The notes: generated by a model from the letters alone, not told the origin. A DNA stretch of 64,000 bases from Cellulomonas edaphi (GCF_030362815.1 NZ_JAUCGR010000001.1:488024-552023); one strand, 5' to 3'; positions 45,285-54,415 are shown, counted from the stretch's first letter. Translations and numbers: made by a program.

Positions 45285-46487
45285 GTGCGGACGTTGGACG
45301 AGCATCGGGCGGTCGCGCTCGCCCTCGCCGCTCCCCTCGGCGCCGTCGAGACGCCCCTGGCCGACGCGCTGGGCCTGGTCCTCGCCGAGGACGTCCGCAC
45401 CGACGAGCCCCTGCCGCGCTGGGACAACTCCGCGATGGACGGGTACGCGGTCCGGCGCGCGGACGTCCTGAGCGTGCCGGTGGTGCTGCCGGTCGTCGTC
45501 GACCTTCCGGCGGGCTCGGCCGACGAGGCGGTCGTCGCGCAGGGCACCGCGGCCCGCATCATGACCGGCGCGCCGATCCCGGCCGGAGCGGACGCGGTGG
45601 TCCCCGTGGAGGAGACCGACGGCGGCACGACGCACGTGCAGATCCGCGTGACACCGGTGCCCGCGGCGCACGTCCGGCGCGCGGGCGAGGACGCGGTCCC
45701 CGGCGACCTGGTGCTGGTCGCGGGGGCGGAGCTGCGTCCCCCGCACCTCGCGGCGCTCGCCTCGACGGGCCGCGCGACCGCCCTCGTCCACCGCCGACCG
45801 CGGATCGCCGTCGTGTCCACGGGCGACGAGCTGGTCGCTCCCGGCACGCCCGTGCGCCGTGGGCAGCTGCCCGACTCCAACTCGTGGCTCCTCGCCGCCG
45901 CGGTGACGGACGCGGGCGCCACCGCGCTGCGCCTGGGCCCGGTGGCCGACGACCCCGCCGCGCTGCTGGCGCTGCTGCTCGAGCTCGACGCCGACGAGTC
46001 GGTGGACGGCATCGTGACCTCGGGCGGCGTGAGCATGGGCGCGTTCGACGTGGTCAAGGCCGCGCTGCTGGCTCAGCCCGGCGTCGAGTTCGTCCCCGTG
46101 GCGGTGCAGCCGGGCAAGCCGCAGGGGCTCGGGCGACTCCCGGCCGGGACCCCCATCTGGACCCTCCCGGGCAACCCCGTGAGCTCCTTCGCCTCGTTCG
46201 AGCTGTTCGTCCGGCCCGCCGTCCGCCGCATGCTCGGGTTCGCCTCCGTCGAGCGGCCGGCCGTCGCGGCGGTGGCCGACGAGGGCTGGCGGACGCCGCC
46301 GGGGCGCGCGCAGCTCATGCCCGTGCGCTTCGTGCGCGACGACCGCGTGGCACCCGCGACCGCGCGCGGCTCGGGCTCGCACCTGGTGGCACGGCTGGCC
46401 CAGGCGCAGGGCCTCGCCGTCGTCCCTGCCGAGGTCGACGAGGTGCTCGTCGGCGACACGCTCCACGTGCTGAAGGTGGTCCCATGA
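45285..46487 (+). CDS. moeA: Molybdopterin molybdenumtransferase MoeA
   Basis: This enzyme inserts molybdate into adenylylated molybdopterin. The 400-residue protein has PRWDNSAMDGYAVRRADV (active-site loop), ARIMTGAPIPAGADAVVPVE, the MoCF-binding VVSTGDELV, SNSWLLAAAV, TSGGVSMGAFDVVK and TLPGNPVSSFASFELFVRP. A C-terminal domain IV follows. The stop overlaps the moaC start (ATGA at 46484-46487), so the genes are translationally coupled. Confidence 0.96.
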   Translation: MRTLDEHRAVALALAAPLGAVETPLADALGLVLAEDVRTDEPLPRWDNSAMDGYAVRRADVLSVPVVLPVVVDLPAGSADEAVVAQGTAARIMTGAPIPAGADAVVPVEETDGGTTHVQIRVTPVPAAHVRRAGEDAVPGDLVLVAGAELRPPHLAALASTGRATALVHRRPRIAVVSTGDELVAPGTPVRRGQLPDSNSWLLAAAVTDAGATALRLGPVADDPAALLALLLELDADESVDGIVTSGGVSMGAFDVVKAALLAQPGVEFVPVAVQPGKPQGLGRLPAGTPIWTLPGNPVSSFASFELFVRPAVRRMLGFASVERPAVAAVADEGWRTPPGRAQLMPVRFVRDDRVAPATARGSGSHLVARLAQAQGLAVVPAEVDEVLVGDTLHVLKVVP

Positions 46488-46954
46488 GCAGGTTCACTCA
46501 CCTCGACGCGGCCGGTCACGCCCGCATGGTCGACGTCACGGACAAGCAGCCCACGGTGCGGGCCGCGACGGCTTCGGGCCGCGTGGCGTGCGGGCCCGAC
46601 GTCGTGGCCGCGCTGCGCTCGGGCGACGTGCCGAAGGGGGACGTGCTCGCCGTGGCGCGCATCGCCGGCATCGCGGCCGCCAAGCGCACGGCCGAGCTCC
46701 TGCCGCTCGCGCACGTGATCGGTGTGCACGGCGCGGTCGTCGACCTGTCGGTCGAGGACGACGGCGTGCACCTCACGGCGACCGTCCGCACGGCGGACCG
46801 GACCGGCGTCGAGATGGAGGCTCTCACCGCCGTGTCGGTCGCCGCGCTGGCGGTCGTGGACATGGTCAAGGGCCTGGACAAGTCCGTGTCGATCGCGGAC
46901 GTGCGGCTCGAGGCCAAGACGGGCGGGAAGTCGGGCGACTGGGTGCGCGCGTGA
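46484..46954 (+). CDS. moaC: Cyclic pyranopterin monophosphate synthase MoaC
   Basis: This 156-residue enzyme converts the MoaA product to cyclic pyranopterin monophosphate. Conserved stretches are MVDVTDKQPTVRAATASG, GDVLAVARIAGIAAAKRTAE, LLPLAHVIGVHG (His and Pro region near the active site), GVEMEALTAVSVAALAVVDM and VKGLDKSVSIADVRL with the catalytic Lys. It ends KTGGKSGDW as usual. Its TGA overlaps the mobA GTG. Confidence 0.97.
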   Translation: MSRFTHLDAAGHARMVDVTDKQPTVRAATASGRVACGPDVVAALRSGDVPKGDVLAVARIAGIAAAKRTAELLPLAHVIGVHGAVVDLSVEDDGVHLTATVRTADRTGVEMEALTAVSVAALAVVDMVKGLDKSVSIADVRLEAKTGGKSGDWVRA

Positions 46955-47808
46955 GATTCGATGCCGTCGTCCTGGCGGGCGGCGGCGGGACCCGGCTCGG
47001 CGGCGTCGTCAAGGCCGAGGTCGAGGTCGCCGGGAGGGCGATGCTCGACCACGTGCTCGACGGCCTCGCGGACGCGGCCTCGGTGGTGGTCGTCGGACCG
47101 CCGCAGGTGTCGCGCCCGGGCATCGACCGCGTGCTCGAGTCGCCCCCTGGAGGCGGCCCGGTGGCGGGGCTCGCGGCCGGGCTCGCACACCTCGGCGCGT
47201 CCACCTCGCCGCTCGTCGCGGTGCTGGCCTGCGACGCCCCCCGCGGCCCGGCGGCGCTCCCGGCACTGCTCGCGGCGGTCGACGGCACCGACGGCGCGCG
47301 GCTCGTGACGCACGGACGGCCGCAGCACCTCCTCGCGGTGTACTCCCGCGCCGCGCTTGACGACGCGTTCTCGCGCCTCGGTGACCCCGCGGGCCGCGCG
47401 ACGCGCGCGCTGGTGGCCGGGCTCGACCTCGTGGACGTCCCCGACGACGCGAACCTGGGTGCGGACGCCGACACCTGGTCCGACGTGCATCGTCTGGACG
47501 CCGAGCTGCGTGGCACGATCGAGCCCATGAGCCAGGACCCCCGACGCGCGCCCGGAGCCGACCTGCCCGCGTGGGTGGACCGCCTCACCACCGAGGTCGG
47601 GGTGGACCGCGCGCTCGTGGACATCGATCGCGTGCTGGACCTGGCCAGCGACGTGGCGCACCAGGTGGCGCGGCCCGCGGTGCCCGTGTCGTTGTTCGTC
47701 GCGGGGCTGGCGTCCGCCGGCGGGACGTCCGAGGACGTCGAGCGCATCCTGCGGATCGTCGAGCAGCATGCTGCGCAGTGGGCCACCGGGCTGGACGGCT
47801 CCGCGTGA
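46951..47808 (+). CDS. mobA: Molybdenum cofactor guanylyltransferase (MobA-like) fused to DUF6457
   Basis: This 285-residue fusion has an N-terminal nucleotidyltransferase (about residues 1-190) beginning FDAVVLAGGGGTRLGGVVKAE, with the GTP loop LAGGGGTRLGG and metal-binding VLACDAPRGPAAL. The C-terminal 90 residues (DLPAWVDRLTTEVGVDRALV) match DUF6457, a small helical domain often found next to actinobacterial mobA. An internal ATG at 47527 could start DUF6457 separately, but no ribosome-binding site precedes it. The GTG start overlaps moaC, and the stop overlaps moaD. Confidence 0.88.
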   Translation: MRFDAVVLAGGGGTRLGGVVKAEVEVAGRAMLDHVLDGLADAASVVVVGPPQVSRPGIDRVLESPPGGGPVAGLAAGLAHLGASTSPLVAVLACDAPRGPAALPALLAAVDGTDGARLVTHGRPQHLLAVYSRAALDDAFSRLGDPAGRATRALVAGLDLVDVPDDANLGADADTWSDVHRLDAELRGTIEPMSQDPRRAPGADLPAWVDRLTTEVGVDRALVDIDRVLDLASDVAHQVARPAVPVSLFVAGLASAGGTSEDVERILRIVEQHAAQWATGLDGSA

Positions 47809-48029
47809 TCACGGTCCGCTACTTCGCTGCGGCTGCCGAGGCCGCCGGCGTGGACGCGGAGCAGCTGCCGGCGGGGCCCGTCGGTGCGGTGCTGGTCGAG
47901 CGGCACCCCGCGCTGGCCGGCGTGCTCGAGCGGTGCGCGCTGCTCGCGGACGGCCGCCGCGTCGAGGCCGACGAGCCCGTGCCCGACGGCGCCACCCTCG
48001 ACGTGCTGCCCCCGTTCGCGGGCGGCTGA
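47805..48029 (+). CDS. moaD: Molybdopterin synthase sulfur-carrier subunit MoaD
   Basis: This 74-residue ubiquitin-like protein begins ITVRYFAAAAEAAGVDAEQL and ends LPPFAGG. The terminal Gly-Gly is adenylated and thiocarboxylated, then donates sulfur in the MoaE complex. The beta-grasp pattern and length are typical. The GTG start overlaps the mobA stop. It ends the plus-strand arm and faces moaA seven bases away. Confidence 0.93.
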   Translation: MITVRYFAAAAEAAGVDAEQLPAGPVGAVLVERHPALAGVLERCALLADGRRVEADEPVPDGATLDVLPPFAGG

Positions 48030-48036
48030 GGGCGGG

Positions 48037-49020
48037 TCAGCCGCCGATCGCGCTCATCGGCCGGTCGGGCTGGTGGAACCCGGGCTCGCCGATGCCGTGA
48101 CCGGCCTTCTTGCCGGCGAGGCACCGGCGATAGGCGTCGGCCAGCTGCTCGTCGGCGCCGCCGGTGCGCAGGATCTGCCGCGTGTCGACCTCGGCCTCGG
48201 AGAACAGGCAGGCACGGAGCTGGCCGTCGGCGGTCAGCCGCAGGCGGTCGCACGCGCCGCAGAAGGGTGCCGTGACGCTCGCGATGACGCCCACGGTCTG
48301 CGGGCCGCCGTCGACGTACCAGAGCTCGGCGGGGGCCGCACCCCGACTCTCGACCTCGGTGAGCGTGAACGCGCTGGTCAGGCGGTCGAGGATCTCGGCC
48401 TGGGTCACCATCTGCGTCCGGTCCCACGTGTGGCCGCCGTCGAGCGGCATCTGCTCGATGAAGCGCATCTGGTAGCCGTGGTCGACCGCGAACCGGGTGA
48501 GAGCGACCACCTCGTCGTCGTTCACGCCCCGCATGGCCACCGCGTTGATCTTCACCGGGTGCAGGCCGGCAGCGTCGGCCGCCGCGATGCCCGCGAGCGT
48601 CTCGACGAGCCGGTCGCGGCGGGTGAGCTCCATGAAGCGCGTGCGGTCGAGCGTGTCGAGGCTGATGTTCACGCGGCTCAGCCCGGCGTCCTTGAGCGGC
48701 GCGGCCAGCGCCGGCAGCCGCAGCGCGTTGGTGGTCAGCGAGACCTCGGGCGCTCCCGGCAGCGAGGTGAGCCGGCGGACGATGTCCACGACGTCGACCC
48801 GCAGCAGAGGCTCCCCGCCCGTGAGCCGGATCTCGGTGATGCCGTTCTCGACCCCCACGCGGGCCACGCGGATGATCTCCTCCGTGCTCAGCATGGTGGA
48901 GCGCGCGAGCCACGGGACGCCCTCGGCCGGCATGCAGTACGTGCAGCGCAACGAGCAGCGGTCCGTCAGCGAGATCCGCAGGTCGTGGTGCGGGCGGCCG
49001 AATCTGTCGACGAGCGTCAT
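48037..49020 (-). CDS. moaA: GTP 3',8-cyclase MoaA (radical SAM)
   Basis: This enzyme makes 3',8-cyclo-GTP, the first committed step of molybdopterin synthesis. The 327-residue protein has the N-terminal radical-SAM cluster CSLRCTYC, LTGGEPLLR (SAM-binding GGE), ISLDTLDRTRF and MRGVNDDEVVAL. The C-terminal second cluster is CGACDRLRL...CLF, and the C-terminal Gly-Gly (SAIGG) is essential. ATG at 49020 overlaps the moaE stop; five upstream codons in frame are unlikely to be used. Confidence 0.97.
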   Translation of the reverse strand: MTLVDRFGRPHHDLRISLTDRCSLRCTYCMPAEGVPWLARSTMLSTEEIIRVARVGVENGITEIRLTGGEPLLRVDVVDIVRRLTSLPGAPEVSLTTNALRLPALAAPLKDAGLSRVNISLDTLDRTRFMELTRRDRLVETLAGIAAADAAGLHPVKINAVAMRGVNDDEVVALTRFAVDHGYQMRFIEQMPLDGGHTWDRTQMVTQAEILDRLTSAFTLTEVESRGAAPAELWYVDGGPQTVGVIASVTAPFCGACDRLRLTADGQLRACLFSEAEVDTRQILRTGGADEQLADAYRRCLAGKKAGHGIGEPGFHQPDRPMSAIGG

Positions 49021-49433
49021 GCCATCCCCACCCACACGTGCGAGCCGTCCGCGAGAATCTCACGCTTCCACACGGGCAGCTCCGCCTTGACGGTCTCGAC
49101 AAGGCGGCGGCACGCCTCGAACGCGGCTGCGCGATGCGCGCTGGACACCGCCGCGACGATCGCCGCCTGCCCCACCTCGAGGTGGCCGAGCCGGTGGCTC
49201 ACGGCCACGCCGAGCACGTCGTCGTCGTCGGCGACCTCACGGGCGATGCGGGCGAGCACGTCGGCCGCGTCGGGGTGCGCGGAGTACTCCAGCGCCACGA
49301 CCCGGCCCTCGACCGATGGATCGTGGTCGCGGACCAGCCCCGCGAACGTCGCCACCGCCCCGGCGATCGGCGAACCCACGTGTTCCACGTGAAACAGCAG
49401 GTCGAGCGGCTCCTCCTGGATCCGCGCGATCAT
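49017..49433 (-). CDS. moaE: Molybdopterin synthase catalytic subunit MoaE
   Basis: This 138-residue subunit transfers sulfur from MoaD to precursor Z. It has GSPIAGAVATFAGLVRDHDP, ALEYSAHPDAADVLARIARE, VLGVAVSHRLGHLEVGQAAI, VSSAHRAAAFEACR and the active-site lysines in VETVKAELPVWKREI. The early residues LFHVEHVG are encoded by a parS-like sequence (49381-49396). ATG at 49433 overlaps the mog stop (ATGA). Confidence 0.95.
   Translation of the reverse strand: MIARIQEEPLDLLFHVEHVGSPIAGAVATFAGLVRDHDPSVEGRVVALEYSAHPDAADVLARIAREVADDDDVLGVAVSHRLGHLEVGQAAIVAAVSSAHRAAAFEACRRLVETVKAELPVWKREILADGSHVWVGMA
49381..49396. promoter_or_regulatory. parS: parS centromere-like site (ParB binding) inside moaE
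   Basis: TGTTCCACGTGAAACA matches the bacterial parS consensus TGTTNCACGTGAAACA at every defined position (15 of 16 to the symmetric TGTTTCACGTGAAACA). It falls within the moaE coding region, where LFHVEH is encoded, a common way for genes to carry parS. An origin-proximal location fits the pknB-cluster context. Confidence 0.88.
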
Positions 49434-49903
49434 CGGTGGTCACCGCCCGCCACCTGGTCGAGCAGATGGGGCAGCAGGGGCAGGAGCACCTCCACGCCCT
49501 CGGCCACCCCGTGGGGCGAGCCGGGAAGGTTGACGACCACGGTGCCGCCGGCCGTCACCCCCGCCAGCCCGCGGGAGAGGACGGCGGTGGCGACCGAGCC
49601 CGAGCGTCGCAGCAGCTCGGGGATGCCGGGCAGCTCGCGCGTGAGCAACGGGCGCGTCCCCTCCGGCGTCTGGTCCCTCGGGGTCACGCCCGTGCCGCCG
49701 GACGTCAGCACCAGGGCCGCGCCCGTCGCCGACGCCAGCGCGGCCTGCACCGACTCGGCGCCGTCGGGGATCACGCGGACCTCGACCTCGAACCCTGCGG
49801 CCTCCAGCAGCTCACGCGCGACGGCCCCGGAGCGGTCCTCGCGCAGGCCAGCGGCCGAGCGGTCGGAGACCACCACGACGACGGCCTTACGGGCGACGGG
49901 CAC
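49430..49903 (-). CDS. mog: MogA/MoaB-type molybdopterin adenylyltransferase
   Basis: This enzyme adenylylates molybdopterin before molybdenum insertion by MoeA. The 157-residue protein has KAVVVVVSDRSAAGLREDRS, the MoCF nucleotide-binding LVLTSGGTGVTPRDQTPEGT and VNLPGSPHGVAEGVEVLLPL. The start is GTG at 49903 in good family register; the much longer frame upstream is a shadow of the divergent ATPase gene. It is the first gene of the mog-moaE-moaA arm. Confidence 0.92.
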   Translation of the reverse strand: MPVARKAVVVVVSDRSAAGLREDRSGAVARELLEAAGFEVEVRVIPDGAESVQAALASATGAALVLTSGGTGVTPRDQTPEGTRPLLTRELPGIPELLRRSGSVATAVLSRGLAGVTAGGTVVVNLPGSPHGVAEGVEVLLPLLPHLLDQVAGGDHR

Positions 49904-50054
49904 GTGGCCAGGGTAACCATGCCGCTGCCTGCCGGACGCGTCGATCCACGCACCTGGGGACAACGCGGGACGCCTGCGCCCGAGGGTGGCTAGCGTCCCC
50001 GCCGACCGGCAGCGGCTCTGGCCGGGAGCGGAGGTACGGGCAGGAGGGGCACGG

Positions 50055-53000
50055 GTGCGGACCAGGATCACGCTGGTGCGAGGAGACGAGTCGCTCGACG
50101 TCGTCGTCGCGGCGGACGCGGACGCGACGGTGGGTGACGTCGCGGACGCGCTCGCGTCGGTGCCGGAGCAGGGCACGCTGACCCTGCACGTCCAGCACCC
50201 CGGCGACGAGCTCGCCGCCGTGCTGCCGCGCGCGGGCCTCGCGAGCGAGGTCGCGCTGCACGCGGGCTCGCTGGTCCGGCTCGTCGCCCCGGCGGACGAC
50301 GACCGGGTGGCGGGCGCGCGCGTGCAGGTGGTCACGGGCCCGGTCGCGGGGCTCGACGTGCAGCTGCCGCGGGGCCTGGCGACGGTCGGACGGGGCGACG
50401 GCTGCGACGTGCTCCTCGACGACCCGATGGTCTCGCGGACGCACGCGCGGATCCACGTCGGCGCTCGCGTGGAGATCATCGACGCGGGCTCCTCGAACGG
50501 CGTCGTGGTGGACGGCGGACGGGTGGACCGCGCGGTGGTCGGGCCGTCGGACTACGTGCTGCTGGGCGACTCGGTGCTGCGCGTGACGCCGCTCGCCGCC
50601 GAGCCAGGGGACGGCGACGGCGCCGTCGTCGCCTTCAACCGCTCCCCGCGCCTGGTCCCGACGTTCAGCGAGCGGACGGTCGAGGCACCCACCCCGCCCG
50701 ATCCGGCGCCGCCGGCCCGGCTGCCGCTGCTCGCGCTCGTCGCGCCGTTGCTGATCGGCGTCGTGCTGTTCGCGGTCATGCGCAGCGCCGTGACGCTCGT
50801 GTTCCTGGCCCTGAGCCCGCTGCTGGCGGTGGCGGCGTTCGCGGACCAGCGCCGCAGCGCCCGTCGCCGCGAGCGCGAGCACGGTGCCGAGTTCGCCGCC
50901 ACCCTGGCGGCACTCGAGGAGGACCTCGCCGCCTCCGCGCGGGCGGAGCGAGCCGCCCGGCTCGCCGAGCACCCGTCCACGCAGGAGGCCGTCGCGGCCG
51001 CGCAGCAGCGCACGCCGTTGCTCTGGTCCCGGCGACCCGAGCACGCGGAGTTCCTGCACGTGCGCCTCGGTCTCGGGTGCGCGGCCTCGCGGACGACGGT
51101 GCGGTTGCCGGCGCGTGGACGCTCGGCGGTCGGGCACTGGCGCGCGCTGGCCGCGATGCGCGCCAGGCACGCAGACATCGACGAGGTGCCGATCACGGCC
51201 GACCTGCGGACCTGCGGGGCGATCGGTGTCGCGGGTCCGGGGTCCGAGGAAGTGGCGCGGGCGCTCGTCGCGCAGCTCGCCTGCCTCCACTCGCCCGCCG
51301 AGCTGGTGGTCGTCGCCGTCGCGGGGCCGGCGAGCCGGCACCGATGGGAGTGGCTCGCGTGGCTGCCGCACACCGAGTCGCCGCACAGCCCGCTCGTCGG
51401 CCCGCACCTCGCCGCCCACCCCACCGCGGCGACCGACCTCGTCACGCGGCTGGAGGGTCTGGTTGCCGGCAGGGACGAGGCCGTGCCCGCCGTTCTGCTG
51501 GTGGTGGAGGACGACGCGCAGGCCGACCGGGCACGCCTGGTCCGGCTCGCCGAGGTCGGTCCCGCGGTCGGCGTCCACGTGCTGTGGCGCGCGGCGAGCC
51601 CGGAACGCCTGCCCGCAGCGTGCCGCACGTTCGTCAGCTCGCGGCCCGACGGCTCGGCGGTCGTGAGCGACGTCGTGGCGCAAACCGCCACGACGGTGCG
51701 TCCGGAGCGGCTCGACGCTGCCCGGGACGTGGCGCGCAGGCTGGCCGCCGTCGTGGACGCCGGTGCGCCGGTGCTCGACGCGCACGACCTGCCGCGCAGC
51801 ATCGGCTTCCTGGAGCTCGCCGGCCCGGAGATCGCGGACCGCACGCCCGCGGTGCTCGAGCGGTGGCGGGAGACGGGGTCGGTGCTGGCCGGAACGCCTC
51901 CGTCCGCGGGTCGCCGGCATGACGCGGGGTTGCGCGCGCTCGTCGGGCTCGGGTCGGCCGGTCAGCTCGTGCTCGACTTGCGCGCGCAGGGCCCGCACGC
52001 GCTCGTCGGCGGCACCACGGGCTCGGGCAAGAGCGAGTTCCTGCAGGCGTGGGTGCTGGGCATGGCCGCGGCGCACGGCCCGGATCGCGTGACCTTCCTG
52101 CTCGTCGACTACAAGGGCGGCGCCGCCTTCGCGGACTGCGTGCGACTGCCGCACTGTGTCGGCCTGGTCACGGACCTGTCGCCGCACCTCGTACGCCGCG
52201 CGCTGACCTCCCTGCGCGCGGAGCTGCGTCATCGCGAGCACCTGTTCCACCGCAAGGGCGTCAAGGACCTCCTCGACCTCGAGCGGGCGGGCGACCCGGA
52301 GGCGCCTCCGGCGCTGGTGATCGTGGTCGACGAGTTCGCGGCGCTCGCCACCGAGGTCCCCGAGTTCGTCGACGGCGTCGTCGACGTGGCCCAGCGCGGC
52401 CGGTCGCTGGGCCTGCACCTGATCCTGGCCACGCAACGCCCCGCGGGCGTCATCAAGGACAACCTCCGCGCGAACACCAACCTGCGCGTCGCGCTGCGGA
52501 TGGCCGACGAGAACGACTCGATCGACGTGCTGGGCACCGCGCTCGCGGCGGGCTTCGACCCGGCCATCCCCGGGCGCGCCGCCGTGCGGACCGGCCCGGG
52601 TCGCGTGGCGATGTTCCAGTCCGCGTACGCGTCGGGCTCGTCAGCCGGGCCGCGCCGCCCGTCGGTCACCGTCGAGGGCTTCTCCTTCGGGGCCGGCGAA
52701 CGGTGGGAGCACCCACCCGTCGAGCGGAGCGGGGAGACGGACGACGGGCCCACCGACCTGCAACGGGTCGTCCACGCGGTGCGCGGCGCGGCGGTCGGCA
52801 TGCCAGCGCCGAGGCGGCCCTGGCTGCCCGAGCTGCCCGCATCGATCGACCTCAGCGCGCTCGAGGCTCCCGGGGACGGCTTCGTGCTCGGCCTCGCCGA
52901 CCAGCCCGCCCGGCAGCGCCAGCCGGTGGCCGAGTGGCGGCCCGACGAGGACGGCTGCCTGGCTGTGTTCGGCACGGGCGGCTCGGGGAAGTCGACCCTG

Positions 53001-54323
53001 CTCCGGACGCTCGCCTGCGGTGCGGCCGCCGGGACCGTGCACGTCTACGCCATCGACTCCGGTGCGGGCGGGCTGGCCATGCTCGAGGCGCTGCCCCACG
53101 TCGGGGCAGTCGTGGACGGCGCCGACACCGAGCGCGTCGTCCGCCTCCTGCACCGGCTGCGGGACCTGCTGGACGAGCGGGGCGCGCGGTACGCGGCCGC
53201 GCACGCGGGAAACCTCGCCGAGTACCGGCGCCTCGCCGCGCGGCCGGACGAACCGCGCGTGCTGCTGCTGGTGGACGGGCTCGCGGCCTTCCGCGAGACG
53301 TACGAGGCGGACGTCGGCCGATCCGGTGCCTGGACGGCGCTGCAGCGGGTCGTCGCCGAAGGGCGTCCGCTCGGGATCCACGTGGTGCTGACGTGCGAGC
53401 GTCCGGGTGCGCTCCCCACCGCGCTCGCCGGGAGCGTGCAGCGCCGCCTGGTGCTGCGGCAGGCCGACGAGTCCGCCTACGGCCTCCTCGACGCGCCGAG
53501 GGACGTCCTCCACCCCGGGTCGCCGCCCGGTCGCGCCGTGCTCGCGGGCCAGGGCGCCGAGATCCAGATCGCCGTCCCCGGGGGAGCCAGCAGCCCGGCC
53601 GAGCAGGCGCGAGCGTTGGCTGCCGTCGCCGCCGCGATGCCCCCGCGCGAGCGACCCGAGCCCGTGCGACGGTTGCCGGCGCTCGTCTCCCTGGCCGACC
53701 TTCCGGCCACGGTGTCCGGGCGGCCCGCGCTAGGGATCGCCGACGACACGCTCGCGGCGCTCGGGTTCGAGCCGCGCGGCACGTTCATCCTGGCCGGCAT
53801 GCCGGGCAGCGGCCGCACGACGGCGCTCCTCGCCCTGTGCGCCGCGCTCCGGCGCTGGCGGCCGGACCTGCCGAGGTACTACGTCGGGATCCGGCGCTCG
53901 CCCGTGCCCACGGCCGGCAGCTGGACGGACGTCGCCCTGGACCCGGACTCCGCCGCAGGTCTGGCTCGCACGGTGCTCGGGTCGTTCACGGACCGGCCCC
54001 TCCTGATCGTGGTCGAAGGCCTTGCCGACTTCCTGGGCGGACCGGCGGAGCAGCCCCTGACCGACCTGGTCCGCGCGGCGCGGGGCGGAGAGCAGCTGGT
54101 GCTGGCCGAGGCGGAGACCAGTGCGTGGTCCTCCTCGTGGCCGCTGGTCGCGGAGGCCCGCGCGGCCCGTCGGGGGCTCGTGCTGCAGCCCGACTACCTC
54201 GACGGCGACGCCCTCTTCCGGACCCCGTTCCCTCGCTCGGCCCGTTCCGAGTTCCCACCGGGGCGGGGCGTGTACGTGGAGCACGGACGGCTCCGCCGCG
54301 TGCAGGTCCCGGTCGCCGACTGA
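50055..54323 (+). CDS. EssC/EccC-like type VII secretion ATPase: FHA domain plus three FtsK/SpoIIIE domains
   Basis: This 1422-residue protein starts at GTG after CAGGAGG. Residues 1-90 form a beta-rich domain, and 95-170 an FHA domain (LATVGRGDGCDVLLDDPMVSRTHARI, DAGSSNGVVVD). Two transmembrane helices follow (about 216-260). The first FtsK domain has intact Walker A GTTGSGKS (653-660) and Walker B VIVVDEFAAL (Asp759-Glu760). The second has GTGGSGKS (973-980) but a Walker B of VLLLVDGLAAF. The third has a degenerate GMPGSGRT (Lys to Arg1254). FHA-TM-TM-FtsKx3 is the Firmicute EssC layout rather than the usual actinobacterial EccC. It should power export of the Esx-like proteins downstream. 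Confidence 0.9.
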   Translation: MRTRITLVRGDESLDVVVAADADATVGDVADALASVPEQGTLTLHVQHPGDELAAVLPRAGLASEVALHAGSLVRLVAPADDDRVAGARVQVVTGPVAGLDVQLPRGLATVGRGDGCDVLLDDPMVSRTHARIHVGARVEIIDAGSSNGVVVDGGRVDRAVVGPSDYVLLGDSVLRVTPLAAEPGDGDGAVVAFNRSPRLVPTFSERTVEAPTPPDPAPPARLPLLALVAPLLIGVVLFAVMRSAVTLVFLALSPLLAVAAFADQRRSARRREREHGAEFAATLAALEEDLAASARAERAARLAEHPSTQEAVAAAQQRTPLLWSRRPEHAEFLHVRLGLGCAASRTTVRLPARGRSAVGHWRALAAMRARHADIDEVPITADLRTCGAIGVAGPGSEEVARALVAQLACLHSPAELVVVAVAGPASRHRWEWLAWLPHTESPHSPLVGPHLAAHPTAATDLVTRLEGLVAGRDEAVPAVLLVVEDDAQADRARLVRLAEVGPAVGVHVLWRAASPERLPAACRTFVSSRPDGSAVVSDVVAQTATTVRPERLDAARDVARRLAAVVDAGAPVLDAHDLPRSIGFLELAGPEIADRTPAVLERWRETGSVLAGTPPSAGRRHDAGLRALVGLGSAGQLVLDLRAQGPHALVGGTTGSGKSEFLQAWVLGMAAAHGPDRVTFLLVDYKGGAAFADCVRLPHCVGLVTDLSPHLVRRALTSLRAELRHREHLFHRKGVKDLLDLERAGDPEAPPALVIVVDEFAALATEVPEFVDGVVDVAQRGRSLGLHLILATQRPAGVIKDNLRANTNLRVALRMADENDSIDVLGTALAAGFDPAIPGRAAVRTGPGRVAMFQSAYASGSSAGPRRPSVTVEGFSFGAGERWEHPPVERSGETDDGPTDLQRVVHAVRGAAVGMPAPRRPWLPELPASIDLSALEAPGDGFVLGLADQPARQRQPVAEWRPDEDGCLAVFGTGGSGKSTLLRTLACGAAAGTVHVYAIDSGAGGLAMLEALPHVGAVVDGADTERVVRLLHRLRDLLDERGARYAAAHAGNLAEYRRLAARPDEPRVLLLVDGLAAFRETYEADVGRSGAWTALQRVVAEGRPLGIHVVLTCERPGALPTALAGSVQRRLVLRQADESAYGLLDAPRDVLHPGSPPGRAVLAGQGAEIQIAVPGGASSPAEQARALAAVAAAMPPRERPEPVRRLPALVSLADLPATVSGRPALGIADDTLAALGFEPRGTFILAGMPGSGRTTALLALCAALRRWRPDLPRYYVGIRRSPVPTAGSWTDVALDPDSAAGLARTVLGSFTDRPLLIVVEGLADFLGGPAEQPLTDLVRAARGGEQLVLAEAETSAWSSSWPLVAEARAARRGLVLQPDYLDGDALFRTPFPRSARSEFPPGRGVYVEHGRLRRVQVPVAD

Positions 54324-54415
54324 GCCTGTGGAAAACCGGGACGAAGCGGACTCGATCCCTCCTACGGTGCAGCCAGGCGGGCACCGTCTGCCGGCCCCAC
54401 CACCTGGAGGAACAC

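Noticed and set aside
47527..47808. Separate DUF6457 gene from an internal ATG
   Set aside because: No ribosome-binding site precedes it, and the frame is continuous with mobA without an intervening stop.
54327..54335. TGTGGAAAA (reverse TTTTCCACA) after the ATPase gene considered as a DnaA box
   Set aside because: Single near-match with no neighbouring boxes or AT-rich region; chance is likely.
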